Positions 24,502 to 33,134 of a stretch of DNA of 64,000 bases are shown here, in pieces. Where the stretch lies: contig OY762275.1 in the NCBI GenBank assembly GCA_963665505.1, positions 62,001 through 126,000 on the forward strand. Direction: 5' to 3'. Origin of the DNA: QANA01 sp963665505. Its GTDB lineage: Bacteria > Bacillota > Clostridia > Christensenellales > Christensenellaceae. The position numbers and the translations under genes are program-made. Every line of letters starts with the position of its first letter. The stretch's first letter is position 1. The notes under the pieces were generated by a model. The model saw only the letters and a program-made list of their open reading frames with translations, was not told the DNA's origin and did not search any database.

Positions 24502-24544
24502 CCCGGTCAGGGGCTTTTGCCCGATACGGGTACATGGTTTTTTT
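24502..24544 (+). terminator. Probable terminator in the gap before the ABC transporter operon
   Basis: The 316-base gap 24414-24729 contains two hairpins. The stronger one pairs CCCG (24502-24505) with CGGG (24527-24530) and GGGC with GCCC inside it, and is followed by seven T at 24538-24544. A weaker AAGAC/GTCTT hairpin is at 24446-24467. Confidence 0.5.
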
Positions 24545-24641
24545 GTACGCAAAAACCTTTTTAAATTCGGCACTTTTTTGTTCCTTCGGATATAGTATAT
24601 AAAGGTAAATAGAAAAAACAAGGAAAATGTATAAAAATTAC

Positions 24642-24669
24642 TTGTATTTTATAAATATGCTGTTATAAT
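24642..24669 (+). promoter_or_regulatory. Promoter of the amino-acid ABC transporter operon
   Basis: TTGTAT (24642-24647), 16 bases, consensus TATAAT (24664-24669), 60 bases before the binding-protein ATG. Confidence 0.7.
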
Positions 24670-24729
24670 ATATCCATACGTATCAAGAATTTATGAACAT
24701 GTATATTTAAGTTATGGAGGAAATAAAAA

Positions 24730-25557
24730 ATGAAAAAAATCCTTGCGCTTGTCATAGCGTTGGCATTTCTTGTCGTCATACCGATGGGTTGCAGCAAGAA
24801 AGAAGATACCGGCCGCCTTGCCGATATACTGGACAGCGGTAAAATAACCATGGCCACCAGCCCGGACTTCGCTCCCGTGGAATTTATCGATCTTACAAAA
24901 ACAGGGCAGGAATCTTATGTCGGTTCCGATATCTCCCTTGCCTATTATATCGCCAATCAATTGGGTGTGGAACTCGTCATTGAGGCGATGGACTTCTCCG
25001 CCGTACAGGCGGCCGTGACCAGCGGCGAGGTCGATATGGCGATCTCCGGTTTTGCCTACACGGAAGAGCGTGCGGAAAGCATGCTGCTCTCCGATTTTTA
25101 TAACGTAGACGATGAAGGATACCAGGGGATCCTGATCCTGAAAGACGATCTCGGCGAATTTAAAACAGCCGATGATTTCTCGGGAAAGACCGTTGCCGTG
25201 CAGACAGCTTCGCTGCAATACAACCTGGTGACCGAGCAGCTCCCGGACGATATCGTCATCGAACCCATTTCCAACCTGTATGACGCCGTGCTCATGCTGA
25301 TCAACGGGAAAGTCGACGCGATTGCATCCGCCAGCGATACCGGCGAAATGATCTGCACAAACTATGATACACTTGCCATGAGCGATTTCCAATTTGAGTA
25401 TACCAGCGAAGGAAACGTCCTGGCTGTTTCGAAAGGAGAGCAGGCCCTGATGGACGCGATCAACGAGATCCTTGCGGATGTCAACGAACAAGACCTCTAT
25501 GCAGGGTGGACCGAAGAAGCGACCGCTCTGGCCGAAGAATTGGGAATCGAGACCTGA
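24730..25557 (+). CDS. Amino-acid ABC transporter substrate-binding lipoprotein
   Basis: 275 residues. A lipoprotein signal ends in PMGC (Cys21), so it is anchored on the outer face of the membrane. The SBP_bac_3 domain follows: ATSPDFAPVEFIDLT, GSDISLAYYIANQLGVEL, the ligand-contact region SGEVDMAISGFAYTEERA, and GKTVAVQTASLQYNL. This fold binds polar amino acids or related small molecules. A strong promoter precedes it. A terminator-like hairpin follows, which would lower transcription into the permease gene and keep the binding protein in excess. Downstream genes encode permease, ATPase and an amidohydrolase. The ligand is unknown. Confidence 0.92.
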   Translation: MKKILALVIALAFLVVIPMGCSKKEDTGRLADILDSGKITMATSPDFAPVEFIDLTKTGQESYVGSDISLAYYIANQLGVELVIEAMDFSAVQAAVTSGEVDMAISGFAYTEERAESMLLSDFYNVDDEGYQGILILKDDLGEFKTADDFSGKTVAVQTASLQYNLVTEQLPDDIVIEPISNLYDAVLMLINGKVDAIASASDTGEMICTNYDTLAMSDFQFEYTSEGNVLAVSKGEQALMDAINEILADVNEQDLYAGWTEEATALAEELGIET

Positions 25558-25598
25558 TTCTTCAGTTGAATCAATCGCTTACATACGAAACAGATTCC

Positions 25599-25635
25599 TT
25601 AAGCCGGTGCAATCCGCGCCGGCTTAAGCCTTTTT
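25599..25635 (+). terminator. Attenuating hairpin between binding protein and permease genes
   Basis: TTAAGCCGG (25599-25607) pairs with CCGGCTTAA (25619-25627), followed by GCCTTTTT. It sits inside the operon, so partial read-through is expected. Confidence 0.7.
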
Positions 25636-25666
25636 ATAATTTGTCTTTGATCAACGGAGGTTTATT

Positions 25667-26344
25667 TTGATAAACAACATCGTACGCGTCATGTCAAAAT
25701 ACGGTTATCTGTTCGTAACCGGAATAGGTTACACGTTGTTACTTTCGGCCATTACCGTATTTTTTGGCACCATTCTGGGTTCGCTTATCTCGCTGATGCG
25801 CTTGTCCAAGTTTTCTATCGGCAAATGGAAGCCTTTGTCCTTTCTTGCCACCGCATATATCGAAATCATCCGCGGTACACCGCTGTTGCTGCAATTATAT
25901 TTCTTCTACTTCCTGCTGCCCGACATAATGCCTTTCGAGCTGGACAAATTCACCTGCATATCCGTCGCACTTGTCGTAAACAGCGCCGGGTATGTGGCCG
26001 AAATCATCCGTGCCGGCATACAGGCGGTCGATAAAGGCCAGACGGAAGCCGCGCGGAGCTTGGGTCTGGACGCCGGCCAAACGATGAGAAAGGTCGTTTT
26101 GCCACAGGCCGTCAAGAACATATTGCCCGCACTGTGCAATGAATTCATTATGGTCATCAAGGAAACCTCCCTTGCGTCCACTTTCTTTGTGGGCGATCTC
26201 ATGACGCAGTACAAAACAATTTCCGGCGCTCTGTATCTTGCGATCGAACCTTTGATTATCGTCGGCATCATCTATTTTATACTGACCTTTACTTTGTCTA
26301 AGGGCGTAGCGGTCATAGAAAGGAGACTGAAAGCAAGTGATTAA
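25667..26344 (+). CDS. Amino-acid ABC transporter permease
   Basis: 225 residues of the HisMQ/GlnP permease family with about five membrane helices. The EAA loop that contacts the ATPase is at EAARSLGLDAGQTMRKVVLPQA; the N-terminal GIGYTLLLSAITVFFGT and the IIRGTPLLLQLYF segment are typical. It starts with TTG (25667), six bases after GGAGG; an internal ATG at 25691 is less well supported. The gene overlaps the ATPase gene by eight bases. Only one permease gene is present, so it probably forms a homodimer. Confidence 0.9.
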   Translation: MINNIVRVMSKYGYLFVTGIGYTLLLSAITVFFGTILGSLISLMRLSKFSIGKWKPLSFLATAYIEIIRGTPLLLQLYFFYFLLPDIMPFELDKFTCISVALVVNSAGYVAEIIRAGIQAVDKGQTEAARSLGLDAGQTMRKVVLPQAVKNILPALCNEFIMVIKETSLASTFFVGDLMTQYKTISGALYLAIEPLIIVGIIYFILTFTLSKGVAVIERRLKASD

Positions 26345-27065
26345 GGTTTTTAATTTGCACAAAAGTTTTGGCGACCTACATGTGTTGAAAGGCGTCACCG
26401 AACATATCAACAAGGGAGAAGTCGTATCCATCATCGGCCCCTCGGGCGGCGGTAAAAGCACATTTTTGCGGTGTCTCAACTTGTTGGAAATCCCCGAAGA
26501 AGGCCAGATTTTTTTTGAAGGTGTGGAGATCACCGCAAAAAAAGTGGATATCGACCTCCATCGCCAGAAAATGGGCATGGTCTTCCAGTTGTTTAATGTC
26601 TTCCCGCATTTGAACGTGCGTGAGAATATCACACTGGCACCCGTCATGCTGAAAAAGTACACAAAAGAAGAAGCGGACAGCGTAGCGGAGACACTTCTGA
26701 AACGCGTAGGCCTCTATGACAAGATCAACGAATATCCGCGCCGGCTTTCCGGCGGGCAAAAACAGCGCCTTGCCATCGTGCGTGCGCTGGCCATGCAGCC
26801 CGACGTCATGCTGTTCGACGAACCGACCTCCGCACTTGACCCCGAAATGGTCGGCGAGGTGCTGAGCGTCATCAAGTCGCTAGTGGAATCGGGACTGACT
26901 TCCGTCATCGTGACACATGAAATGGGCTTTGCCCGCGAAGTTTCGGACAGAGTCTTATTTATGGACGACGGGCAGATCGTAGAGCAGGGACCGCCCGAAC
27001 AGATGTTTAGCGCACCGGTTAACCCCCGCACGCAGGATTTTCTGAGCAAAGTGCTCCATCAATAA
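26337..27065 (+). CDS. Amino-acid ABC transporter ATP-binding protein
   Basis: 242 residues, GlnQ/HisP type. Walker A GPSGGGKST (about 33-41), Q-loop in MVFQLFNVFPHL, signature LSGGQKQR, Walker B VMLFDEPTSALD, and switch His in VTHEMGF. GTG start at 26337 overlaps the permease end, behind an AGGAGA site within that gene. It energises uptake by the lipoprotein and permease. The Q-loop reads FQLF rather than the more common FQQF/FQHF, a minor change. Confidence 0.93.
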   Translation: MIKVFNLHKSFGDLHVLKGVTEHINKGEVVSIIGPSGGGKSTFLRCLNLLEIPEEGQIFFEGVEITAKKVDIDLHRQKMGMVFQLFNVFPHLNVRENITLAPVMLKKYTKEEADSVAETLLKRVGLYDKINEYPRRLSGGQKQRLAIVRALAMQPDVMLFDEPTSALDPEMVGEVLSVIKSLVESGLTSVIVTHEMGFAREVSDRVLFMDDGQIVEQGPPEQMFSAPVNPRTQDFLSKVLHQ

Positions 27066-27094
27066 TATATATAATAGAAGGAGAAACGGACAAT

Positions 27095-28555
27095 ATGTTC
27101 ACAAAAAAGGATGCTTTTCATATTATTGAAGAGAAAAAAGAAGCGTTTATCAATTTGAGCGACAGTATCTGGGAATACGCCGAATTGTCGCTGCTGGAAT
27201 TCAAATCCGCCGCCTTATACCTGAAACTGTTACGGGAAGAAGGCTTCGAAGTAGAAGAGAATGTTGCCGGTATTAAGACGGCTTTTCTTGGAAAATATGG
27301 GAGCGGTAAACCTGTGATCGGCATATTGGCTGAATTCGACGCACTTTCCGGGCTTTCCCAGGAAGGAAGTTCCCTCGTCCGCAAGGAAATTGAAGGCCAG
27401 GGCGGGTCGGGCCACGGTTGTGGCCATAACCTGCTCGGCGCAGGTTCTTTCGCAGCAGCGGTTGCCCTCAAAGAATATTTAAAATCCAAAGGCGAAGGCA
27501 GCGGGACCGTTATCTTCTACGGCTGTCCCGGCGAAGAAGGCGGCGCAAGCAAGGCCTTCATGGCACGGGAAGGCATGTTCTATCCATTGGATGCGGCTCT
27601 TACCTGGCACCCGGGCGACGTCAACCAGGTAAGTTCGGGCACCAATAACTCCAGCATCGAAGTCGAATACAAGTTCACCGGCATCGCCGCACATGCGGCG
27701 GGCAATCCGCACCTTGGTCGTTCCGCTCTGGACGGCGTGGAACTTTTGAACATAGGCGTGCAGTTCCTGCGCGAACACATGGTCGATTCCGCGCGTATTC
27801 ATTACGCGATCACCGACGCGGGCGGCAATTCTCCAAACGTCGTGCAGCCCACGGCCCAGGTGTTATACATGGTCCGTTCCAACAAGGTTTCCGAAGCGAT
27901 TGCGTTGCTGGCCCGCGTAGATACGATCGCCAAAGCCGCCGCGATGATGACCGAGACAAAACTTTCCCGGCGTTTCATTGACGGCACCGCCGATGTCATC
28001 ACAAACTACGCGCTGGAAGACCTTCTTTATGATAATTTCTCTAAGATAGCATTGCCGACCTACACGGAAGAAGAATATGCATTCGCCCAAGCGCTCAAAG
28101 AAACCTATAAGAATCTTGGTGATCACAAACTGCCGGGATTCCCCGCAACCAAAGACCCCGCTATTGCCAAATATGTAAAAGAAAAATCGGGGAACGGCAC
28201 TAAGCCGATCAATGATTTCCTGATGCCCAATTATCATTCGGACGAAATGCAGATGGGTTCCACCGATGTGGGCGACGTGAGCTGGGAGACCCCGACTGCA
28301 CAGATACGCACAGCCACGTTTGCATCCGGTTCGCCCGGACATTCCTGGCAGAATGTATCGATCGGTAAAACGTCTATTGCGCATAAAGGAATGCTGTTGG
28401 CGGGCAAAGTGCTTGCTGCTACCGCCATGGACATTTACGAGAACCCCACCCTTCTCAAAAAAGCGCGCGCGGAGTTTGAAGAAAAAACGGCGGAAGGTTA
28501 TACTTGCCCGATCGAACCGGATGCCGTACCTACGGCGATCGGCGGGAAAATGTAA
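27095..28555 (+). CDS. M20 amidohydrolase, AbgB-like
   Basis: 486 residues, a metal-dependent peptidase/amidohydrolase of the M20D group. Metal-site motifs: GILAEFDALSGL, GHGCGHNLLGAGS, and GCPGEEGG with the catalytic Glu; the dimerisation-domain region includes GIAAHAAGNPHLGRSALDG. Length and motifs resemble AbgB, a subunit of p-aminobenzoyl-glutamate hydrolase, and related enzymes that split N-acyl or aryl amino acids. It follows the ABC transporter by 30 bases with GAAGGAGAAA before the ATG, so imported substrate is probably an amide-linked amino acid or dipeptide that this enzyme cleaves. Exact substrate unknown. Confidence 0.87.
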   Translation: MFTKKDAFHIIEEKKEAFINLSDSIWEYAELSLLEFKSAALYLKLLREEGFEVEENVAGIKTAFLGKYGSGKPVIGILAEFDALSGLSQEGSSLVRKEIEGQGGSGHGCGHNLLGAGSFAAAVALKEYLKSKGEGSGTVIFYGCPGEEGGASKAFMAREGMFYPLDAALTWHPGDVNQVSSGTNNSSIEVEYKFTGIAAHAAGNPHLGRSALDGVELLNIGVQFLREHMVDSARIHYAITDAGGNSPNVVQPTAQVLYMVRSNKVSEAIALLARVDTIAKAAAMMTETKLSRRFIDGTADVITNYALEDLLYDNFSKIALPTYTEEEYAFAQALKETYKNLGDHKLPGFPATKDPAIAKYVKEKSGNGTKPINDFLMPNYHSDEMQMGSTDVGDVSWETPTAQIRTATFASGSPGHSWQNVSIGKTSIAHKGMLLAGKVLAATAMDIYENPTLLKKARAEFEEKTAEGYTCPIEPDAVPTAIGGKM

Positions 28556-28589
28556 AACCGGTAAACAAAAAACGATAGATTGATAGATC

Positions 28590-29123
28590 TTACAGCCAAT
28601 GGATATTTTTGATCGGAGAAACCACAAATAAAACCTTGCCCACCACATGTTCTTTCGAAATAGGACCGACGGAAGCGGACGTACTGTCCATCGAATTGTT
28701 TCTGTTGTCCCCCATGACAAAATAGCAATCTTCGGGGACCATGACTTCGTCCATTTCATAATTGATCCGGTTCTCCAGCGTATATCCTTCTATGATCTTT
28801 TCGCCGTTTATATACAGGTACCCGTCATATACGGCCACAATATCTCCCGCGAGCCCTACGACCCGTTTGACATAGGCGCCTTCCCTTTCCGGGTATTCCA
28901 CAATAATGATATCAAAACGTTCTATGCTGTCCGCCTGCGCAGAAATTTTCTCCACAAAAACAACTTCCTCATCATGCAGCGTCGGTTCCATGGAAGAACC
29001 GTCCACACTCACCAGCTCAAACACAAAGATGCGGAGCAGTACGGCAATAATTATAGCAGACATGATGCATATTACCCAACTCAAGATCTCCTTGCCTACG
29101 GAAATCTTTCTGCCGTCATCCAT
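28590..29123 (-). CDS. lepB: Signal peptidase I
   Basis: 177 residues. It removes signal peptides on the outer face of the membrane. One N-terminal membrane helix (about 13-35) precedes the S26 domain. The catalytic Ser44 lies in SSMEPTL, the general-base Lys86 in YVKRVVGLAGD, and the conserved box GDNRNNSMDSTS is near the C-terminus. The ATG overlaps the end of the DUF951 gene by eight bases and uses the GGAG in that gene, so the two are coupled. Compact Firmicute form. Confidence 0.94.
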   Translation of the reverse strand: MDDGRKISVGKEILSWVICIMSAIIIAVLLRIFVFELVSVDGSSMEPTLHDEEVVFVEKISAQADSIERFDIIIVEYPEREGAYVKRVVGLAGDIVAVYDGYLYINGEKIIEGYTLENRINYEMDEVMVPEDCYFVMGDNRNNSMDSTSASVGPISKEHVVGKVLFVVSPIKNIHWL

Positions 29124-29301
29124 TCTCCAATACTCTTTTCACCTTTCTTTTCATCTCTTCATAGGACAATAAAACGATGCGCCCGCATCCCTGGCATTTG
29201 ATTTTATAATCGGCGCCGGCACGGATAACACGCCATACTTTGCTGCCGCAGGGATGGGCCTTTTTGGTTTCCACTATATCGCCAACATGATATATACTCA
29301 T
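29116..29301 (-). CDS. DUF951 protein
   Basis: 61 residues, a small Firmicute protein often found near chromosome-partition genes. The domain is complete: YHVGDIVETKKAHPCGS, then WRVIRAGADYKIKCQGCG, ending near EEMKRKVK. Three cysteines (one in HPCGS, two in CQGC) could bind metal. ATG at 29301 follows AAAGGG; the open frame runs further upstream without support. A promoter TTTCCA-17-TATAAT lies upstream on the minus strand. Function unknown; nucleic-acid binding has been suggested for the family from its fold. Confidence 0.9.
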   Translation of the reverse strand: MSIYHVGDIVETKKAHPCGSKVWRVIRAGADYKIKCQGCGRIVLLSYEEMKRKVKRVLENG

Positions 29302-29382
29302 GATATGCCCTTTCTCCCCATAAAAAATACCGGTAAAACAATTATACATCAAGCATTCTAAAATGGAAACAGCACTTTTTTA

Positions 29383-29411
29383 TTGATTTTATAAGGAAAA
29401 AAGGTTATAAT
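29383..29411 (+). promoter_or_regulatory. Promoter of the corA leader
   Basis: TTGATT (29383-29388), 17 bases, consensus TATAAT (29406-29411). The implied transcript has a leader of about 205 bases before corA. Confidence 0.72.
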
Positions 29412-29479
29412 CGGCTTTGGAAAGCTTTCCTTTACGGAAATCCGGATGTATTATATAACCAAAGAGAGGGGAAAAAACA

Positions 29480-29608
29480 GTGGACGCAGACCCTAAGGAA
29501 TGCAGCTTATCATCATTGCCCCGGCGATATGCCGCGGGAAAGTCTGTCAACAAAATTATCCCGACGGGCATACGGTATCCATTCGTTGAGACCAACGCCC
29601 GTCCATAG
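29480..29608 (+). CDS. Candidate regulatory leader peptide upstream of corA
   Basis: A 42-codon frame inside the corA leader. GTG start with a strong GAGGGG site eight bases upstream. The peptide begins MDADPKECSLSSLPRRY and ends ETNARP before TAG, 16 bases ahead of the corA TTG. The acidic-proline start and LPRR motif recall MgtL of Salmonella (acidic/Pro-rich start, LPRRR), whose translation senses low Mg. Two hairpins overlap the frame: CCGGC/GCCG around 29520-29538, and GACGGGC (29563-29569) with GCCCGTC (29597-29603). corA itself has only a weak ribosome binding site, so coupling is plausible. Function is inference. Confidence 0.5.
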   Translation: MDADPKECSLSSLPRRYAAGKSVNKIIPTGIRYPFVETNARP

Positions 29609-29624
29609 AAAGCGGGTGTTACCA

Positions 29625-30560
29625 TTGATAAAAATCATTTCTACAATGTCCGGAACGATGGAAGAACTCTTAACGATCCAGCCTGGCGCTTGGGTTCACC
29701 TAACGGATCCGACTGACTATGAGCTCACCCTCGTTGCAAATAAGATGGGCATTGACAAAGAGTACCTTTATGCGCCGTTGGACGAAGAAGAAACGGCAAG
29801 GCTGGAATGCGAAGACGGCATCAGTCTCATTATCGTGGATATTCCACGGATTGTGGCGCATGGTTCTTCTTTCCTGTATGACACGGTGCCGCTGGGCATT
29901 ATACTTACGGAAGAAAACATCGTAACAATCACATTGGAAGAGACCTCTATCATAGAAGATTTCTGGAACAAGCGTATACGCAGTCTTGATACGTCCAAAA
30001 AAACACGCATGCTGCTACAGTTCCTATACCGTAACAGTATCAAGTTTTTGCAGTATCTGCGCCTGATCGACAAAAGCTCCGAACAGTTGGAGAATATCCT
30101 GCATAAGTCCATGAAAAACCGTGAACTTATTCAGATGCTCCGGCTGAACAAATCCCTTGTTTATTTTTCCACCTCTCTCAAAGCGAACGAGGTGGTACTG
30201 GAAAAGATCCTCCGCAGCACAGCCATCAAAAAATATCCGGAAGACACGGATCTGCTGGAAGACGTCATCATTGAAAACAAGCAGGCCATCGAAATGGCAA
30301 ATATCTATGTAGGCGTCCTTTCCAACACAATGGATGCTTTCTCCTCCATCATATCCAACAACTTGAACATCGTCATGAAGTTCCTTGCCTCGATGACTAT
30401 CGTACTGGCGATCCCGTCCATTATTTCCGGGTTCTGGGGCATGAACTTCGGCAATATTCCTTTCATGAATACTCCGTCGGGTTTTTACATAGTGTTAGGC
30501 ATATCCCTTGCCCTTTCGGCCGTGGTTGCGGCAATATTTTGGAAGAAAAAGATGTTTTGA
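29625..30560 (+). CDS. corA: CorA-family divalent cation transporter
   Basis: About 311 residues. Pentameric Mg/Co channel of the inner membrane. The large N-terminal cytoplasmic domain begins with GAWVHLTDPTDYEL, followed by a long pore helix (about 150-260). Two C-terminal membrane helices follow, with the selectivity motif GMN in SGFWGMNFG between them and a basic end. The start is unclear: TTG at 29625 gives the normal family N-terminus, but the preceding AGCGGGTG is a poor ribosome binding site, and longer in-frame options run into the leader. This fits translation controlled by the upstream leader peptide. murA follows 24 bases later. Confidence 0.88.
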   Translation: MIKIISTMSGTMEELLTIQPGAWVHLTDPTDYELTLVANKMGIDKEYLYAPLDEEETARLECEDGISLIIVDIPRIVAHGSSFLYDTVPLGIILTEENIVTITLEETSIIEDFWNKRIRSLDTSKKTRMLLQFLYRNSIKFLQYLRLIDKSSEQLENILHKSMKNRELIQMLRLNKSLVYFSTSLKANEVVLEKILRSTAIKKYPEDTDLLEDVIIENKQAIEMANIYVGVLSNTMDAFSSIISNNLNIVMKFLASMTIVLAIPSIISGFWGMNFGNIPFMNTPSGFYIVLGISLALSAVVAAIFWKKKMF

Positions 30561-30584
30561 GACTGCTGAAAGGAGCTATTCCTC

Positions 30585-31901
30585 ATGCCAGATAAGTTTA
30601 TTATAAAAGGCGGCAAACCGCTCCGAGGAGACATATCGGTGGGCGGCGCAAAAAATGCGGCCGTTGCCATACTGCCCGCTACGTTGCTCGCGTCCGATAT
30701 ATTCGTCCTCGAGAACCTGCCCAATATCGATGATGTGATCATCCTGCTCAATATCCTGAACCGATTGGGGGCAAAAGTAGAGCGTCAATCCAACGGGTCT
30801 ACCTATATCGACACGCGGAACGTACGTACAAATGACGTACGCATATCCTTTGCAAAACGTTTGCGGGCTTCTTACTATTTCGTTGGCTCCCTGTTAAAGC
30901 GTTTTGGCAGCGCCAAAGTTTTCTTGCCGGGCGGCTGCGATATCGGCAGCCGGCCGATCGATCTGCATATCAAAGGTATGCGGGCATTGGGCGCCAAGGT
31001 GGGCCAGGAATACGGCGTCTTTTTCGCGCAGGCGGATAAACTTACCGGCAGCGATATCTACATGGACCAGGTCTCCGTCGGCGCAACTATCAATATCATG
31101 CTGACGGCCGTCATGGCGGAAGGTGTCACGACTATTATAAACGCCGCCAAAGAACCCCATGTGGTAGATACGGCCAACTTCTTAAATAAGATGGGGGCAC
31201 GGATCCGCGGCGTGGGGACCGATATCATCAAGATATATGGTGTCAGCCAATTACACGGCTGTACATACAGCATCATCCCCGACCAGATAGAAGCCGGAAC
31301 TTTGATGATCGCCGCCGCCGCTACCAAAGGAGATGTTACCGTTAAAAACATCATTCCTTTGCATATGGACGCTCTTACCGCCAAAATGATCGAGATGGGC
31401 GTGGGGTTAGAAGTTTTCGACGATGCTGTCCGGGTGTACGACAAAGGGCCCTTGAATGCCGTCAGCATCAAGACTTTCCCTTACCCCGGTTTCCCGACAG
31501 ACCTGCAGCAGCCGGCCACCGTCCTTTTGAGTACGGCGAACGGTACGAGCGTTATCATGGAAAACATCTTTGATTCCCGCTTCAAACATATCAATGAGAT
31601 ACGCCGCATGGGTGCCAAGGTCACGATAGACGACCGTATGGCCGTCGTGCAGGGTGTGAAAAAACTTACGGGCGCCTTAGTGAAAGCAAGCGACCTTCGC
31701 GCAGGGGCGGCGCTCATCATAGCAGGCCTGATGGCCGAAGGCACCACGGAGATACAGAACATCCGATACATCGACCGCGGGTATGACCACATCGAAAAAA
31801 AACTGATCGCTCTGGGTGCAGATATCAAGCGCGTTCCCATGGAGGAAGATAACAGCGAGATTTTGGATCTAAACTATTTCACAACACCTATAACTGAATA
31901 A
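30585..31901 (+). CDS. murA: UDP-N-acetylglucosamine 1-carboxyvinyltransferase
   Basis: Transfers enolpyruvate from PEP to UDP-GlcNAc, the first committed step of peptidoglycan synthesis, in the cytosol. 438 residues, two similar inside-out barrel domains. N-terminal KGGKPLRGDISVGGAKNAA holds the UDP-sugar/PEP contact lysine. The catalytic Cys118 is in LPGGCDIGSRPIDLH, so the enzyme is expected to be fosfomycin-sensitive. The C-terminal GRELRAGAALI-equivalent reads SDLRAGAALIIAG. ATG at 30585 follows AAAGGAG. It probably shares a transcript with corA and the phosphoribosyltransferase downstream. Confidence 0.95.
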   Translation: MPDKFIIKGGKPLRGDISVGGAKNAAVAILPATLLASDIFVLENLPNIDDVIILLNILNRLGAKVERQSNGSTYIDTRNVRTNDVRISFAKRLRASYYFVGSLLKRFGSAKVFLPGGCDIGSRPIDLHIKGMRALGAKVGQEYGVFFAQADKLTGSDIYMDQVSVGATINIMLTAVMAEGVTTIINAAKEPHVVDTANFLNKMGARIRGVGTDIIKIYGVSQLHGCTYSIIPDQIEAGTLMIAAAATKGDVTVKNIIPLHMDALTAKMIEMGVGLEVFDDAVRVYDKGPLNAVSIKTFPYPGFPTDLQQPATVLLSTANGTSVIMENIFDSRFKHINEIRRMGAKVTIDDRMAVVQGVKKLTGALVKASDLRAGAALIIAGLMAEGTTEIQNIRYIDRGYDHIEKKLIALGADIKRVPMEEDNSEILDLNYFTTPITE

Positions 31902-31952
31902 GATTGCCTGTACCCGTTGGATCCATTAAAATATGCGAAAGAGGCGAAGCAC

Positions 31953-32513
31953 ATGAAAGAATTTTATAGAATTGAAGTAGCCGGCTTACAGCGAGATTTG
32001 CCCGTTTGCCGTATCAATGATGAACTATGCATCGGCGCATTCGTCATTTTCGGCGATGTCGAACTGACTGAGGCATGCGCAAGAGGATTAAACAAAATCG
32101 CGCCTCCGCACGATATCATGATCACGGCGGAATCCAAGGGCATCCCGCTCGTATACGAAATGGCCCGGCAGCAGGGCGTCAACGAATATGTGGTTGCCCG
32201 GAAAGGCGTGAAGCTCTATATGACGGAACCGTTCGGCATAGAACTTCATTCCATTACTACAGCCAGCAAACAGGAACTGTTTATCGGTAAAGAAGAAAGG
32301 GTCCGCATGCAGGGCAAACGCGTGCTGATCGTAGACGATGTTATCAGCACCGGTGCGTCTCTGCGGGCGGTGGAAAAACTCGTCCGTGCATCGGGCGGGG
32401 AGGTTGTGGGGAAAATGGCCGTTCTGGCTGAAGGCGACGCCAAATACAGGGATGATATCCTGTTCCTGCAATATCTGCCCTTGTTGGACGGTCAAGGAAA
32501 TCCCAGAGAATAA
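31953..32513 (+). CDS. Phosphoribosyltransferase family protein (adenine PRTase-like)
   Basis: 186 residues of the type I PRTase fold. The PRPP-binding motif VLIVDDVISTGASLRAVEKLV (residues about 123-143) is intact, and the flexible-loop region precedes it. The N-terminal hood with LPVCRINDELCIGAFVIF and the AESKGIPLVYEMA segment resemble the adenine/xanthine PRTase-like group common in Clostridia, sometimes annotated Apt. Base specificity is not clear. ATG at 31953 is preceded by a weak AGAGGCG; an upstream TTG would extend it by 12 residues. A bidirectional terminator follows. Confidence 0.82.
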   Translation: MKEFYRIEVAGLQRDLPVCRINDELCIGAFVIFGDVELTEACARGLNKIAPPHDIMITAESKGIPLVYEMARQQGVNEYVVARKGVKLYMTEPFGIELHSITTASKQELFIGKEERVRMQGKRVLIVDDVISTGASLRAVEKLVRASGGEVVGKMAVLAEGDAKYRDDILFLQYLPLLDGQGNPRE

Positions 32514-32520
32514 CCCTATA

Positions 32521-32555
32521 AAAAAACGAAACCTTTGAAAGGTTTCGTTTTTTTT
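32521..32555. terminator. Bidirectional terminator between the phosphoribosyltransferase and cyclophilin genes
   Basis: Perfect stem AAAACGAAACCTTT and complement around one G, with A and T tracts outside. Confidence 0.88.
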
Positions 32556-32573
32556 ATGGACAGCAATACTTTT

Positions 32574-33065
32574 TTATTTCCGCCCCGCTTCCGGTTCTTT
32601 CTCATATGCACGCTCGATCACCACATCGTCAAACGGGCGGTCTGCAAAATCCGTGACGGCCGAAGCGATCTCGTCCACCACTTCCATGCCGGAAACGACT
32701 TTCCCAAACGCGGCATACTTCCCATCCAGGTAGGGGGCATCCGCATGCATGATAAAAAACTGACAACTTGCGGAATCCGGGTCCATTGCACGCGCCATGG
32801 AGACCACGCCGCGCACATGTTTCAACGGATTCTTTACGCCGTTCCCGGAAAATTCCCCTTTGATCGTATGACCGCTGCCGCCTCTGCCCGTGCCTTCCGG
32901 ACAGCCGCCCTGGATCATGAACCCGGAAATCACCCTATGAAACGTAAGTGAATCATAAAATCCTTCGTTCACCAGCTTGCGGAAATTCGCAACGGTAACC
33001 GGCGCGGCGGACGCGTCCAGCTCCAATACGATATTCCCCCTGTTTTTGATCTGTAACACGACCAT
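32574..33065 (-). CDS. ppiB: Cyclophilin-type peptidyl-prolyl isomerase
   Basis: 163 residues, cytosolic (no signal peptide). Catalyses cis-trans isomerisation before proline. Cyclophilin landmarks: NFRKLVNEGFYDSLTFHRVISGFMIQGG with the catalytic Arg and Phe, the SMARAMDPDSASCQFFI segment, and AAFGKVVSGMEVVDEI. The start ATG at 33065 has GAGGT upstream. It is a monocistronic minus-strand gene between a terminator and the methylase gene. Confidence 0.93.
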   Translation of the reverse strand: MVVLQIKNRGNIVLELDASAAPVTVANFRKLVNEGFYDSLTFHRVISGFMIQGGCPEGTGRGGSGHTIKGEFSGNGVKNPLKHVRGVVSMARAMDPDSASCQFFIMHADAPYLDGKYAAFGKVVSGMEVVDEIASAVTDFADRPFDDVVIERAYEKEPEAGRK

Positions 33066-33134
33066 AATCTGTCTACCTCATTTCCCATAATTTTTTACGA
33101 TGCCATAGAAAACACGGATTGTCAACATATGGGC

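Noticed and set aside
29412..29624. M-box (Mg) riboswitch upstream of corA
   Set aside because: The conserved M-box core sequences are not recognisable. The leader is better explained by a leader-peptide frame with two hairpins.
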